Assembly: GCA_905207705.1 (NCBI GenBank)
Contig: CAJLMA010000004.1
Span: 1-64,000 of the forward strand
Direction: 5' to 3'
Length of the DNA: 64,000 bases
Source: an uncultured Prevotellaceae bacterium
GTDB lineage: Bacteria > Bacteroidota > Bacteroidia > Bacteroidales > Muribaculaceae
This document shows positions 8,628 through 17,396 of the stretch, piece after piece. A program made the position numbers and the translations under genes. How positions within the stretch are numbered: position 1 is the first letter of the stretch; each line of letters opens with the position of its first letter. The notes beneath the pieces were generated by a model. The model searched no databases. It was not told where the DNA came from and was given only the letters and a program-made list of their open reading frames with translations.

Positions 8628-9197
8628 TTAAATGGAGAATGTTATCTTACGCCTTATGCGGCTCATGGTGGTGGGCGTGATTCTCAGGTATGACGCTATT
8701 TCTTTGAGTGGCATGATTTGCAGTATCTGCGGATTCCGTTTCAGCAGGTCAATGTATCGCTCTTCAGGCGATTTCCTGTAAATGTCGAGGAATCGTGAAT
8801 ACACTTGAAGAAAAAGTTGTTCGGCGTTGGTTCTTGCTTTGCGTTGCGTCTCGATATCGGTGTCGTAGCATGAAGCAAGGACTTGGCTGTCGATGACATA
8901 CACGTCGCTGTTGCAAATGGCGCGTATGCTTATTTGGGAAGGAATGCCATACAGACAGGCCGGGTAGTCGGCGACAAATTCTTTGGAGAAAGAGAATCCT
9001 GTATTGTATTCTTTGTTTTCGGAAGTGTTGAGGCAGACGTATTTGAAAGCTCCGTTGAGGATGTATCCTATTCGGGACGATGCTTGTCCCATAGTCGAGA
9101 AATCTTCGTTCCTATTGAAATGGATAAGTTCCCCCTTTGACATGCAAATTTCTTGAATGAAAGACTTGTCGATATTGCTGATATAAGAATTGAACAT
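8628..9197 (-). CDS. Crp/Fnr-family transcriptional regulator
   Basis: A 189-residue protein with a cyclic-nucleotide-binding-like beta roll (about residues 10-110: KGELIHFNRNEDFSTMG, SRIGYILNGAFKYV, FVADYPACLYGIPSQISIRA). A dimer helix (FLQVYSRFLDIYRKSPEERY) and a short C-terminal helix-turn-helix (MPLKEIASYLRITPTTMSRIRRKI) follow. The order matches the Crp/Fnr family in Bacteroidota, where the ligand is seldom known and the cAMP-binding residues are often lost. It is transcribed away from the lipoprotein gene at 9377. A palindrome at 9338-9358, 140 bases upstream of its start, may be its binding site. Confidence 0.87.
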   Translation of the reverse strand: MFNSYISNIDKSFIQEICMSKGELIHFNRNEDFSTMGQASSRIGYILNGAFKYVCLNTSENKEYNTGFSFSKEFVADYPACLYGIPSQISIRAICNSDVYVIDSQVLASCYDTDIETQRKARTNAEQLFLQVYSRFLDIYRKSPEERYIDLLKRNPQILQIMPLKEIASYLRITPTTMSRIRRKITFSI

Positions 9198-9337
9198 CTG
9201 TGTGCCGAATTAAAATTGCCTGGTACTGCCATGGCGAGTTTATTGCAAAAGTAGCAAATTGGGCGATATTATTGTCTAAACAGAAGTTGAGAATTTCGCA
9301 AGGTTATAATGGGAATGTTGTCGTGTAATAAATTTTT

Positions 9338-9358
9338 CATACCTTTGTCAAAGGTATG
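9338..9358 (+). promoter_or_regulatory. Promoter -7 box embedded in a perfect 10-bp inverted repeat
   Basis: CATACCTTTG (9338-9347), one T, then CAAAGGTATG (9349-9358) is an exact palindrome. Its left arm contains TACCTTTG, the Bacteroidota -7 consensus, on the + strand, and its right arm mirrors this on the - strand. It lies 19 bases before the lipoprotein start at 9377 and could be an operator, or a bidirectional -7 element serving both the lipoprotein and the Crp/Fnr gene. Confidence 0.55.
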
Positions 9359-9376
9359 GATTAGTATGTATGAGAA

Positions 9377-10093
9377 ATGAAGGGAAAAGGATTGTCTATA
9401 TTGACATTGATGTTGATGTCAATATGTTCTGTAGGTTGTAGCGATGAGCCGAGTACGGAAAATACCACTCCGGTGTATTCAATCAATCATGGAGCTACCG
9501 ACCTTGCAGGTATGGGCGTGCGCTTGAATGCCGATGGTGAGTTTGAAGGGTTTTCCAATAACATGCGAGTTTCTTCTCTTGGCAATTTTGAATCGCTGGA
9601 GACAATGCAAGTGCCATATTTCTATTTCGATTTCAGGACTAAAGCCGAGGTGGGGCAATATTATGCTGCCGCATCTGGTGACGATATGTTTTCAAAAGTT
9701 GGCGACAATTGCGCAATCCCCATTAATGAAGAATATATGGTATTTACTCCTGTGAGCAAGATCGAGGAAAATGGCACGACGGTAGGGTATAACGTGAAGT
9801 ATGAAATGCGTGTTGCTGGTTCATACGGATTGCCCGACTATTGGAGCACGGTGGCCACGCTCTACCGTGGTGGAGAACACGAATGTGTGATAACGTTGCC
9901 TTCGGCCGATTGTGAGTTTTACTCGATAGGGCAAATTGAGGGGAGAACACAAATGAGATTTGACAAAGTGGCCGACAGGTTGAAAGTTTCACTTGTCGAT
10001 ATCCCTGTAGACGATTGCAGGACGGGAAAAGTGGAATTGTTCTTGAGAATCAACGAGAGCTACACTTTGGTGTATGTCGAAATCAAGGAATAA
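9377..10093 (+). CDS. Lipoprotein of unknown function
   Basis: A 238-residue protein with a lipobox (MSICSVGCS, Cys about residue 21). The mature part is beta-rich with no recognised catalytic motif: YFYFDFRTKAEVGQYYAA, EYMVFTPVSKIEENGTTVGY, and a final strand SYTLVYVEIKE. It resembles the many small Bacteroidales surface lipoproteins without a known job, but I cannot name a family with confidence. It is transcribed alone, from a palindromic promoter to a strong terminator at 10119-10156. Its position opposite a Crp/Fnr regulator suggests it may be that regulator's target. Confidence 0.75.
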   Translation: MKGKGLSILTLMLMSICSVGCSDEPSTENTTPVYSINHGATDLAGMGVRLNADGEFEGFSNNMRVSSLGNFESLETMQVPYFYFDFRTKAEVGQYYAAASGDDMFSKVGDNCAIPINEEYMVFTPVSKIEENGTTVGYNVKYEMRVAGSYGLPDYWSTVATLYRGGEHECVITLPSADCEFYSIGQIEGRTQMRFDKVADRLKVSLVDIPVDDCRTGKVELFLRINESYTLVYVEIKE

Positions 10094-10118
10094 AAAAGTT
10101 GATAATCTTTAAATCTAC

Positions 10119-10156
10119 CGGGTTGCTAGCATGAGGTTATGCAACCCGTTTTTTTA
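10119..10156 (+). terminator. Rho-independent terminator
   Basis: An 8-bp stem, CGGGTTGC (10119-10126) and GCAACCCG (10141-10148), with a 14-base loop and seven Ts. It ends the lipoprotein transcript. Confidence 0.85.
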
Positions 10157-10223
10157 TTCGCTTGCAAAAAAAACGGCCGTGCAAAATGTATTGTCGTCAA
10201 TCAATCTTTTTGTCGTACCGGCT

Positions 10224-11609
10224 TTATAGCAATGAAATCAAGTAAGATACAAATATGGCAGCAATCAAGATGGGGCAGACCCACCTAATCAAGAATGACA
10301 CTATGGGTGCAAGTGGAGAGCGGAACGAGCCGTAGTTGGTTAACTCCTGTTTAATGAATTTCTTTTTCAGCACCCATCCCACATAAATGCAGATGAGGAA
10401 CGCACTTATAGGCAGCAATATGTTGGTAGTGAATGAGTCGAGGAAGTCGAATACCGGCATTCCTGCAATTTTGAGCCACGGCATGGCACCGAGCGACAGC
10501 GAGCATACGGCACTTGTGGCAAATATGGGCAACAGCACTACGAGGCATGCAGTGAGCCTCGATGTGTGGAAACGGTCGCGTACAAAGGCTATCGATACTT
10601 CGGCAATGGAAATGGTTGAGGTGAGCGCGGCAAGAAGGAGCAGTGTGAAGAACAGTATTGCCCAAAATTGCGGCATGTCCATGTAGTTGAATACTTCGGG
10701 CAGGGTGACGAATACCAGCGTCGTCCCTGACAGGCTGTTGTGATCGATAGCCACGTTAAAGCTCATCACTGCCGGGAATATTATAAGTCCCATCATGAAA
10801 GCGACGAGGAAGTTGAGCCCGGTGACGGTGAATGCCGTGCGTGTGAGTTTGATATCTTTCGGGTAATAAGACGCGTAGGTGACAAGTATCCCCATGCCGA
10901 GGCTCATTGAAAAGAATGCTTGTCCCAATGCGGCCACGATGGTGTCGATGTTGATTTTGCCGAAGTCAGGTTTCAAGAAAAATTCCAGTCCTTCGCGTGT
11001 GTTTGGTAATGTCATTGCCACGCCTACGAAAATGAGCAATATGACGAAAAGCAAGGGCATCATGATATTCGACATTTTTTCAATTCCCTTTTGCACGCCT
11101 TTCAACAAGATCAGCATGTTTATGATGATGACTATGTAGGTCCACAGCAGCGGATTCCAGCCGGTGGAAATCATTTCCGACATTTTTTGCTGGTATATCG
11201 AGCTGTCGGCTGCCGTGCCTGTCGTTCCTTCAAAAATCCATCCCGTTGCCGACTGGTACAGGTATTCGAGCGTCCATCCGGCTACAACCATATAATAGGA
11301 CAATATGATATAGGAAGCGACGATTCCTACAACTCCGGAAATCCACCATCTTTTCTTGGGTGTCAAGCGTTTGAATACGCCCACCGAGTCGGAACGCCCT
11401 GCCCGGCCGAGCGATGTCTCGGCAAGCATCACGGGGATGCCCATCAGCAGCATGCTCAACAAATACAATATCATGAAAGCCGCTCCGCCGTTCTCTTGGG
11501 CAAGGCTCGGAAAACGCCAAACGTTGCCTAATCCGACAGCCGACCCCACGGTTGCCGCAATTACTCCTATTTTGGAACTGAATGTAGAATTATTATTTTT
11601 GTTGGACAT
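10224..11609 (-). CDS. Sodium-dependent transporter of the neurotransmitter:sodium symporter family
   Basis: A 461-residue inner-membrane protein. The first helix carries the family sodium/substrate motif (TVGSAVGLGNVWRFP, about residues 18-32) and is followed by ENGGAAFMILYLLSM and a run of about 11-12 hydrophobic segments. The loop GLGQAFFSMSLGMGILVTYASY in helix 6-7 is also typical. Members import amino acids or related solutes together with sodium; the substrate cannot be read from sequence. The start at 11609 (MSNKNNN) was chosen over 11651 because the upstream codons add an uncharacteristic His-rich leader. It stands alone, with the tRNA-Leu terminator upstream. Confidence 0.88.
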   Translation of the reverse strand: MSNKNNNSTFSSKIGVIAATVGSAVGLGNVWRFPSLAQENGGAAFMILYLLSMLLMGIPVMLAETSLGRAGRSDSVGVFKRLTPKKRWWISGVVGIVASYIILSYYMVVAGWTLEYLYQSATGWIFEGTTGTAADSSIYQQKMSEMISTGWNPLLWTYIVIIINMLILLKGVQKGIEKMSNIMMPLLFVILLIFVGVAMTLPNTREGLEFFLKPDFGKINIDTIVAALGQAFFSMSLGMGILVTYASYYPKDIKLTRTAFTVTGLNFLVAFMMGLIIFPAVMSFNVAIDHNSLSGTTLVFVTLPEVFNYMDMPQFWAILFFTLLLLAALTSTISIAEVSIAFVRDRFHTSRLTACLVVLLPIFATSAVCSLSLGAMPWLKIAGMPVFDFLDSFTTNILLPISAFLICIYVGWVLKKKFIKQELTNYGSFRSPLAPIVSFLIRWVCPILIAAIFVSYLISLL

Positions 11610-11829
11610 AGTATGTAGATGGTGTGCAAGAAAATGTTTATAAGTTGTCACATATCCTTTTCGTGGGAATGCTTTTTGCTGCGCAAATGTAATTAAATTG
11701 ATGGAATAAATTACTAATTTTTGTAATGTAAAATCGATTGGGTTAGATTTTGAAGTTAAGGATTAGTTCCTTATGAACGCCTGCATGGCTCCGATTCAAC
11801 TAATAAAAAGGTTTTGGCAGATAAAAGAA

Positions 11830-11862
11830 AATCCCTTGCAAGTTTTTGGCTTGCAAGGGATT
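11830..11862 (-). terminator. Terminator of tRNA-Leu
   Basis: A 13-bp perfect stem, AATCCCTTGCAAG / CTTGCAAGGGATT, with a 7-base loop. On the minus strand it follows tRNA-Leu and is trailed by TTCTTTTAT. Confidence 0.75.
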
Positions 11863-11877
11863 GTTTGTGTTGGCGAG

Positions 11878-11961
11878 TACTCGGAGCGGGACTTGAACCC
11901 GCACAGCCGCAATGGCCAAAGGATTTTAAGTCCTTCGTGTCTACCATTCCACCATCCGAGC
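11878..11961 (-). tRNA. tRNA-Leu (TAA)
   Basis: The minus strand folds as a class II tRNA. The acceptor GCTCGGA pairs with TCCGAGT (one G-U), the anticodon stem-loop GGACTTAAAATCC gives anticodon TAA, and a variable arm precedes the T arm GCGGGTTCAAGTCCCGC. No CCA is encoded. A TACCTTTG box lies upstream at 12026-12019. Confidence 0.93.
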
Positions 11962-12067
11962 AGCATCCATGAAATTACATGTGCATGACACACAATGGTT
12001 GAATTTCAAAAAGCGATGCAAAGGTAATGAAATTAGTTGGTATATGCAAGTGTGTATTTTAATATTT

Positions 12068-13222
12068 TCACACCGTTCGTCGTGCGAGGAAGGCAAATAT
12101 TGAAGATAGTATTGCCCCTGCTACAAATATTATGGCAGTTGTAATCATGATGTTTCCTATCCCGACGAGAGGCGAGACTATGCCTCCGGCAAGGAAGCAT
12201 ATTGCGCCGAGCATGGCTGATGCGGTGCCGGCATGGTCGCGCTCGCTGTTTAGCGCGAGTGTTGTCGAAGCGGTGAATGTGAGTCCCATCATGAACATCA
12301 ACAGGAACAGTGAAATCTCATATGCCCAGAATGACCCGTTGGAAAACAGTACGCACGCTATTGCAATGCTTGTGACAAGCATCCCGATGCAACTTGTAGC
12401 AACAGCGTCTTCGGGCTTGCGGAATTTTACCGACAATGCGGCTGCCACGCCAAGTGCCAAAGCGTTAATTGCAAAGCAGATGCTGAATGTGAGCGCAGAG
12501 TAGCCATAGTGTTGCTGGATGATGAACGGGGAAGATGCAATGTTCCCGAACAGGATGAATTGTGCAAATCCTTGTTGCAGGACATATCGGGTGAACCGCT
12601 TGTTGTGTGCCACTGTGCCGAAGAGAGAGAATGTTGCAAAAATGCTTTTGTCGCTGCGTTTTTCCATCGGCAAGGATTCTTTGAACAGGAAGCTGCCCAC
12701 GAGCAGCAATAATCCTATGCCCAGCAATACTATGAATATTCCGCGCCAGTCGGTCGCCTCAAGCATCACGCCGCCGATAACCGGTGCCGCGATAGGTGCA
12801 ATTCCGTTTATTGCCCCTATGACGGCAAGCATCTTGAGCAATTCGCGTCCGCTGAATTTGTCGGTTGCTACCGAACGGGCAATTACGATTCCTCCTGCTC
12901 CGGCTATGCCTTGAAGCAAGCGCATGGCAATGAAGAAAACTATGTCGGTTGAAAATATGCAAAGCACTGTCGACACGATAAATAATGAAAGCGATGCTAT
13001 CAATGGCCGCCGGCGACCCAGCTTGTCGCTTATCGGACCAAAGAGCAATTGCCCTACGGCAAGACCGAGCATGCTGAAAGTGAGTCCGAGTTGGACCATC
13101 GAAACATTTGTGTTGAAAAAGGAAGTCATTGAAGGAAGGCTCGGCAGGTACATGTCGGTAACAAAAGGACCAAACGCTGTCAGCATTCCTAACAGAATCA
13201 ATAGAAAAATCTTATACCTCAT
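12068..13222 (-). CDS. Bcr/CflA-type multidrug efflux transporter (MFS)
   Basis: A 384-residue 12-helix transporter. The first helix and loop (GPFVTDMYLPSLPSM) and motif A (GPISDKLGRRRPLI) are typical of the Bcr/CflA drug:proton antiporters, as is LLQGIAGAGGIVIARSVATD in helix 4-5. It probably exports drugs such as bicyclomycin or chloramphenicol-like compounds, or natural metabolites; the substrate is not visible. The start at 13222 (MRYKIFLLILLGML) was preferred to 13372 because the family begins directly with this helix and the upstream 50 residues look non-coding. It is 74 nt from tRNA-Leu and in the same direction. Confidence 0.88.
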   Translation of the reverse strand: MRYKIFLLILLGMLTAFGPFVTDMYLPSLPSMTSFFNTNVSMVQLGLTFSMLGLAVGQLLFGPISDKLGRRRPLIASLSLFIVSTVLCIFSTDIVFFIAMRLLQGIAGAGGIVIARSVATDKFSGRELLKMLAVIGAINGIAPIAAPVIGGVMLEATDWRGIFIVLLGIGLLLLVGSFLFKESLPMEKRSDKSIFATFSLFGTVAHNKRFTRYVLQQGFAQFILFGNIASSPFIIQQHYGYSALTFSICFAINALALGVAAALSVKFRKPEDAVATSCIGMLVTSIAIACVLFSNGSFWAYEISLFLLMFMMGLTFTASTTLALNSERDHAGTASAMLGAICFLAGGIVSPLVGIGNIMITTAIIFVAGAILSSIFAFLARRTV

Positions 13223-13434
13223 AACAATCTTTTTACTTCTTGATGTCAATGATTTAATGACATGTATGGCATGTTTTTGCCGTTGCAAAATTACCAATAA
13301 TCTTTTAAAAATCGAGTCGGGCTTTAGGCATAAAGGAGAAAAATAAGTTTTGCCACGAGAATTTCGATTCAAGGCATAGATGGTGCCTATTCTGCGCTAA
13401 GTTGTTATAAATGAGGATTGGATATGAGAAATGC

Positions 13435-14280
13435 CTATTGCGAGCGGCGAAAAGCTACAGGCGACATGCCGGTTGCCTTTTTAAAGAATTTACCAAGGCT
13501 CGACTGGTCGCAAAAGTTATAGTCGTAGGCAATGCGCTGAACTGAATTTCCGGAAATGAGCAGTTCGCGTTTAATTTGAGCCACAAGGAATTTGGTTATT
13601 ATTTCTTTTGCAGTGAAATTAGTCTTTTTCCTTGAAATTTCGTTCAGATACTTTGGCGTAATGTGCATTTTTTCGGCATAAAAGGAGACATCGTGGTGAC
13701 TACAGCAGTTTTCTTTAATCAATTTCAGGAATTCCCTGAAATAGTTGTCGGCCGAAGAGTAAGTGGTGGCACTTTTATTTAAGTCCACGTTTCGTGAACG
13801 GCAACTGTAAAGTATGATGTAGATATTGCGTATGGTGCCGTGTATGAGTTCGGCATGATGAGGCGGTTTTGGAAGCTCAGAGCATATTTTTAAGTTCTCA
13901 AGGCAGTTGTTTAGCAGGGTTATTTCTTTGGGATTGTCGATTCTGAAGCATGGCTCATTGTAAAGGACGTTGAACATTTCGGTTTCAAGTCCGATGGAGG
14001 ATGCCAGTACGGCCTCTTCGTTGGCGAGCATGCTCAATGTGTTGAAGTCGGGAGATGCGGAATGCAGCTTTATGATTGCGCCGGTGTGTATTAGGATGCA
14101 CGAGCCGGCCGACACGGCATATTCAAGCATGTTTATTTCAATTATGGCACTGCCTATGTTACAGAATATTATGATGTCGTGTTTGGCTACAGTAATATTA
14201 TCTTTCAATTCTGAAAGATTGCTGTTGTAAACCGCATATCCTGTGTCGGTCACTATATTATTAATCTCTCTTCTATCCAA
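13435..14280 (-). CDS. AraC-family transcriptional regulator
   Basis: About 281 residues. The C-terminal 95 hold the two helix-turn-helix units of the AraC family (SFYAEKMHITPKYLNEISRKK, then VQRIAYDYNFCDQSSLGKFFKKATGMSPVAFR). The N-terminal part is the usual variable cupin-like sensor (DIIIFCNIGSAIIEINMLEYAVSAGSCILI). No ATG precedes residue 42, so a rare start is needed. TTG 14280 (then DRREINN) is preferred, GTG 14253 is possible, and TTG 14316 is unlikely because it lies in the probable promoter box TATTTTTG (14322-14315). It is transcribed away from argH. The target may be the adjacent MFS exporter at 12068-13222, which lies downstream on the same strand. Confidence 0.85.
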   Translation of the reverse strand: MDRREINNIVTDTGYAVYNSNLSELKDNITVAKHDIIIFCNIGSAIIEINMLEYAVSAGSCILIHTGAIIKLHSASPDFNTLSMLANEEAVLASSIGLETEMFNVLYNEPCFRIDNPKEITLLNNCLENLKICSELPKPPHHAELIHGTIRNIYIILYSCRSRNVDLNKSATTYSSADNYFREFLKLIKENCCSHHDVSFYAEKMHITPKYLNEISRKKTNFTAKEIITKFLVAQIKRELLISGNSVQRIAYDYNFCDQSSLGKFFKKATGMSPVAFRRSQ

Positions 14281-14314
14281 GACGGTTAAGTATATTTTTG
14301 TGCATTGCGAATGC

Positions 14315-14322
14315 AAAAATAA
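14315..14322 (-). promoter_or_regulatory. Probable -7 promoter box of the AraC-family gene
   Basis: TATTTTTG on the minus strand fits TAnnTTTG and lies about 35 bases before the preferred TTG start at 14280, which argues against translation beginning at 14316. Confidence 0.45.
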
Positions 14323-14429
14323 CGCATTTGTACTTAGATATATAATATGAATGTTATAAAAAGGCTATAAAAAGTAGAATAGTTTTTAATTTTTATATCG
14401 CCGGGTAGGCTTGTGGAAATAATATGTCG

Positions 14430-14437
14430 TAAATTTG
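14430..14437 (+). promoter_or_regulatory. Probable -7 promoter box of argH
   Basis: TAAATTTG sits 20 bases before the argH ATG. The -33 element is weak (a TTG about 17 bases upstream). Confidence 0.45.
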
Positions 14438-14457
14438 TGAATTGAAAATGAAATGAT

Positions 14458-15798
14458 ATGGCTTCAAAACTTTGGGAAAAATCGGTGCAAGTCGATCATG
14501 ATGTCGACAACTACACGGTGGGGCGCGACAGGGAGATGGACATGTACCTTGCACGATATGACGTTCTTGGGTCGCTGGCGCACATAACGATGCTTGAGAG
14601 CATAGGATTGCTTGGAAAGGATGAACGTTCAATATTGACTGACGAGTTGCGCAATATATATCGCGAAATTGAAGAGGATCGTTTCCTCATTGAAGATGAC
14701 GTTGAGGATGTGCATTCGCAGGTTGAACTTATGCTTACGCGCAGGCTTGGAGACGTTGGGAAGAAAATCCACTCGGGACGTTCACGCAACGACCAAGTGC
14801 TTGTCGACCTGCGGCTTTTCATAAGAAGCGAGATAGAACAGCTTGTCGAAGGGATGACGACATTGTTTAAGGTGTTGCAGAAGCAGTCCGAGCGTTATCG
14901 CGATTGTATAATTCCCGGTTACACGCATTTGCAGGTAGCCATGCCATCCTCATTCGGGTTGTGGTTTGGAGCGTATGCCGAGGCTCTTGTCGATGACTTG
15001 TGTGTCATGGAGGCAGCCTATAGGGTGACTAATCGCAATCCGCTCGGCTCCGCGGCAGGATATGGTTCTTCTTTCCCTTTGGACAGGACAATGACTACGC
15101 GCCTGCTTGGATTTGCGTCGCTCGATTATAATGTGGTTTATGCCCAAATGGGGCGAGGCAAGACCGAGCGCATAGTGGCGGCTGCGATAGGCAACTTAGC
15201 CGGTACGTTGTCGAAACTCGCTTTTGACGCATGCATGTACAATTCGCAGAACTTCGGTTTCATAAAGCTTGCCGACGAGTTTACCACAGGGTCGTCGATA
15301 ATGCCACACAAGAAGAATCCCGACGTGTTTGAGCTAACCCGAGCCAAATGTAACAAGTTGCAGGCTCTGCCGGGCGAGATTACCTTTATAATAAACAATC
15401 TCCCATCGGGTTATTTCAGGGATTTGCAACTTGTGAAAGAGAATTTCATCCCTGCTTTTGACGAAATGAAAAGCATTCTTGCCATGGTTACGGCTATGGT
15501 CGACAAGATAAAAGTAAATGAAAATGTGCTTGACGACTGCCGGTATGATTTGATGTTTTCGGTTGAGGAGGTGAACCGGTTGACACGAGAAGGGATGCCG
15601 TTCCGCGATGCATACAAGAAGGTAGGAATGGATATAGAAGCCGGTGTGTTTGTCCCCGATAAGAAAATATCGCACACGCACGAAGGCTCAATCGGAAATT
15701 TGTGCAATGACCAAATCGCGGAGTTGTACAAGCAGGAGCTGGTAAAATTCGATTTCGACACATATCATGAAGCATTTGCCAAGCTGCTTGGCAGGTGA
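14458..15798 (+). CDS. argH: Argininosuccinate lyase
   Basis: A 446-residue cytoplasmic enzyme that splits argininosuccinate into arginine and fumarate, the last step of arginine synthesis. The fumarase/aspartase superfamily signature GSSIMPHKKNPD is at about residue 280, and its Ser is the catalytic base in the family. Other landmarks are KIHSGRSRNDQVLVDLRLF, YTHLQVAMPSSFGLW with the conserved TH pair, and NPLGSAAGYGSSFPLDR. Length is near the family norm of about 450. Other arg genes are not in the window, so argH is separate from any arg cluster here. A 52-base gap separates it from the aldo/keto reductase gene, so the two may be co-transcribed. Confidence 0.95.
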   Translation: MASKLWEKSVQVDHDVDNYTVGRDREMDMYLARYDVLGSLAHITMLESIGLLGKDERSILTDELRNIYREIEEDRFLIEDDVEDVHSQVELMLTRRLGDVGKKIHSGRSRNDQVLVDLRLFIRSEIEQLVEGMTTLFKVLQKQSERYRDCIIPGYTHLQVAMPSSFGLWFGAYAEALVDDLCVMEAAYRVTNRNPLGSAAGYGSSFPLDRTMTTRLLGFASLDYNVVYAQMGRGKTERIVAAAIGNLAGTLSKLAFDACMYNSQNFGFIKLADEFTTGSSIMPHKKNPDVFELTRAKCNKLQALPGEITFIINNLPSGYFRDLQLVKENFIPAFDEMKSILAMVTAMVDKIKVNENVLDDCRYDLMFSVEEVNRLTREGMPFRDAYKKVGMDIEAGVFVPDKKISHTHEGSIGNLCNDQIAELYKQELVKFDFDTYHEAFAKLLGR

Positions 15799-15850
15799 CA
15801 GCCATTGGAATCAGATGATTGACAAACGATAGAATAGAGTATATAATATC

Positions 15851-16855
15851 ATGGGACGTAAAGAAATATATGTAGCAAATCCTGCTCGTTATGACGAAGG
15901 TGTGATGAATTATCGTCGTTGCGGGGAATCGGGTATCAAGTTGCCTGAAATTTCACTTGGATTCTGGTGGAATTTCGGAGGAATCAATGTTTATGAAGAA
16001 TCTTTGGCCAAGGTGACGTATGCTTTCGATCATGGTATCACTTGTTTTGACCTTGCCAATAATTACGGGCCTCCGTATGGAAGCGCCGAAGAGACGTTCG
16101 GACGCATTTACGAAGATAATTTCAAGCAGCATCGACATGAAATGATAATTACGACCAAGGCCGGATATGACATGTGGGAAGGCCCTTACGGCAATGGGTC
16201 GTCAAGGAAAATGCTGATGACAAGTCTCGATGAGTCGCTAAAGCGCATGAAGCTGGATTATGTCGACATATTTTATTCTCACCGGTATGATGGATTTACT
16301 CCTATCGAGGAAACCATGCAGGCTCTTGTCGACATCGTGAAGAGCGGAAAGGCTATATATGTAGGATTGTCGAATTATCCTGCCGACAAGCTCTTAAAGG
16401 CGGCGGCTTACTTGTCCGACCAGCATGTGCATCCGTTGATATACCAAGGTCGGTATAACATGTTTGTCCGGGACATAGAAGAGAAGCATTTTGCTTTGCT
16501 TAAAGAGCTCGGAGTGGGACTGACTGCTTTTTCTCCCCTGGCGCAGGGATTGCTTACCGACAAGTACATCAACGGCATACCTGCCGATTCAAGGGCTGCT
16601 TTGGGGCATCACTTGCAGAAGGAAGCAATAACTCCGAACGTTGTTGCCAAGGTTAAGGCATTGAACGAAATGGCGGCAAGGCGCGGACAGTCGCTTGCGC
16701 AGATGGCTGTGTCGTGGATATTGTCACGGCAGATTGTCACATCGGTGATAATAGGACCTCGCACTGTGGAACAGTTGGCCGACAGCCTTGATGCAATGCG
16801 AAACGAGCATTTTTCGGCCGAAGAATTAATAGAAATAGACCGTATATTGCTGTGA
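15851..16855 (+). CDS. Aldo/keto reductase, YghZ-like
   Basis: A 334-residue TIM-barrel NADPH-dependent oxidoreductase. The catalytic tetrad is visible: Asp and Tyr in CFDLANNYG, Lys in IITTKAGYDMW and His in FYSHRYDG. The sequence EETMQALVDIVKSGKAIYVGLSNYP and the C-terminal SVIIGPRTVEQLADSL close the cofactor site. The extended WWNFGGIN start and YGPPYGSAEETFG loop match the branch that includes the L-glyceraldehyde-3-phosphate reductase YghZ and the potassium-channel beta subunits. The true substrate is uncertain. The last codons overlap the next gene (TGATG at 16853-16857). Confidence 0.9.
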   Translation: MGRKEIYVANPARYDEGVMNYRRCGESGIKLPEISLGFWWNFGGINVYEESLAKVTYAFDHGITCFDLANNYGPPYGSAEETFGRIYEDNFKQHRHEMIITTKAGYDMWEGPYGNGSSRKMLMTSLDESLKRMKLDYVDIFYSHRYDGFTPIEETMQALVDIVKSGKAIYVGLSNYPADKLLKAAAYLSDQHVHPLIYQGRYNMFVRDIEEKHFALLKELGVGLTAFSPLAQGLLTDKYINGIPADSRAALGHHLQKEAITPNVVAKVKALNEMAARRGQSLAQMAVSWILSRQIVTSVIIGPRTVEQLADSLDAMRNEHFSAEELIEIDRILL

Positions 16856-17376
16856 TGGGAAAGTTATCGCTATTTAAAGTGCCGTTTGTCTTGGCATCTT
16901 TGGCGGTTGTGCTTTTGTCGGGATGCTCCAAGATAAAGGACAACCGTGTGCCGATGATGCAAGTCAACATCGTGTTCAATACTTCATCCATGTGGGAGCT
17001 TTATGGCGTTCATGGATATGGAGATTATAAGAAATTCATAAGGCACAGCCGCATCCCGGCCAATTTCCCGTATAATGCCAATACATATACGGGATTTGGC
17101 GGTGTCTTGTTAATCTCGGGATATGATTTCACCACGCAAAATTATAATTCTCCGTTGGCTTATGACCTTGCTTGCCCTTATGAAGTGAGGGCCGATGTGC
17201 TACTTGAAGTCGATGGAGACAACTTTGAGGCATATTGCCCTCAATGCGGCTCCCGATTCAATGTTACTGAGGGCTCGGGAATCCCTGTGGCCGGGCCTGC
17301 CTATGACCATGGTTACGGAATGTTACGTTACAATGTGCGGCAAGAGTCCTCGGGCGGATATGTGATTACGAATTGA
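16855..17376 (+). CDS. Rieske-like lipoprotein with replaced His ligands
   Basis: A 173-residue protein with a lipobox (VVLLSGCS, Cys24). The C-terminal half follows the layout of a Rieske [2Fe-2S] domain: a first ligand loop ACPYE (Cys107), 18 residues after Tyr109 a second loop YCPQCGSRFNV (Cys128, Cys131), then GSGIPVAGPAYDHGYGMLRY. A true Rieske centre needs Cys-x-His and Cys-x-x-His. Here the His positions are Tyr109 and Cys131, so a normal cluster cannot form; zinc, another cluster or no metal are possible. It is translationally coupled to the aldo/keto reductase. The job is unknown, and this is a fold-level inference. Confidence 0.65.
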   Translation: MGKLSLFKVPFVLASLAVVLLSGCSKIKDNRVPMMQVNIVFNTSSMWELYGVHGYGDYKKFIRHSRIPANFPYNANTYTGFGGVLLISGYDFTTQNYNSPLAYDLACPYEVRADVLLEVDGDNFEAYCPQCGSRFNVTEGSGIPVAGPAYDHGYGMLRYNVRQESSGGYVITN

Positions 17377-17396
17377 CCTGTCGGTCAAGTTTAATA

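Noticed and set aside
14281..14316. Start of the AraC-family protein at TTG 14316
   Set aside because: The codon falls inside the probable -7 box TATTTTTG, so translation must start downstream (TTG 14280 or GTG 14253).
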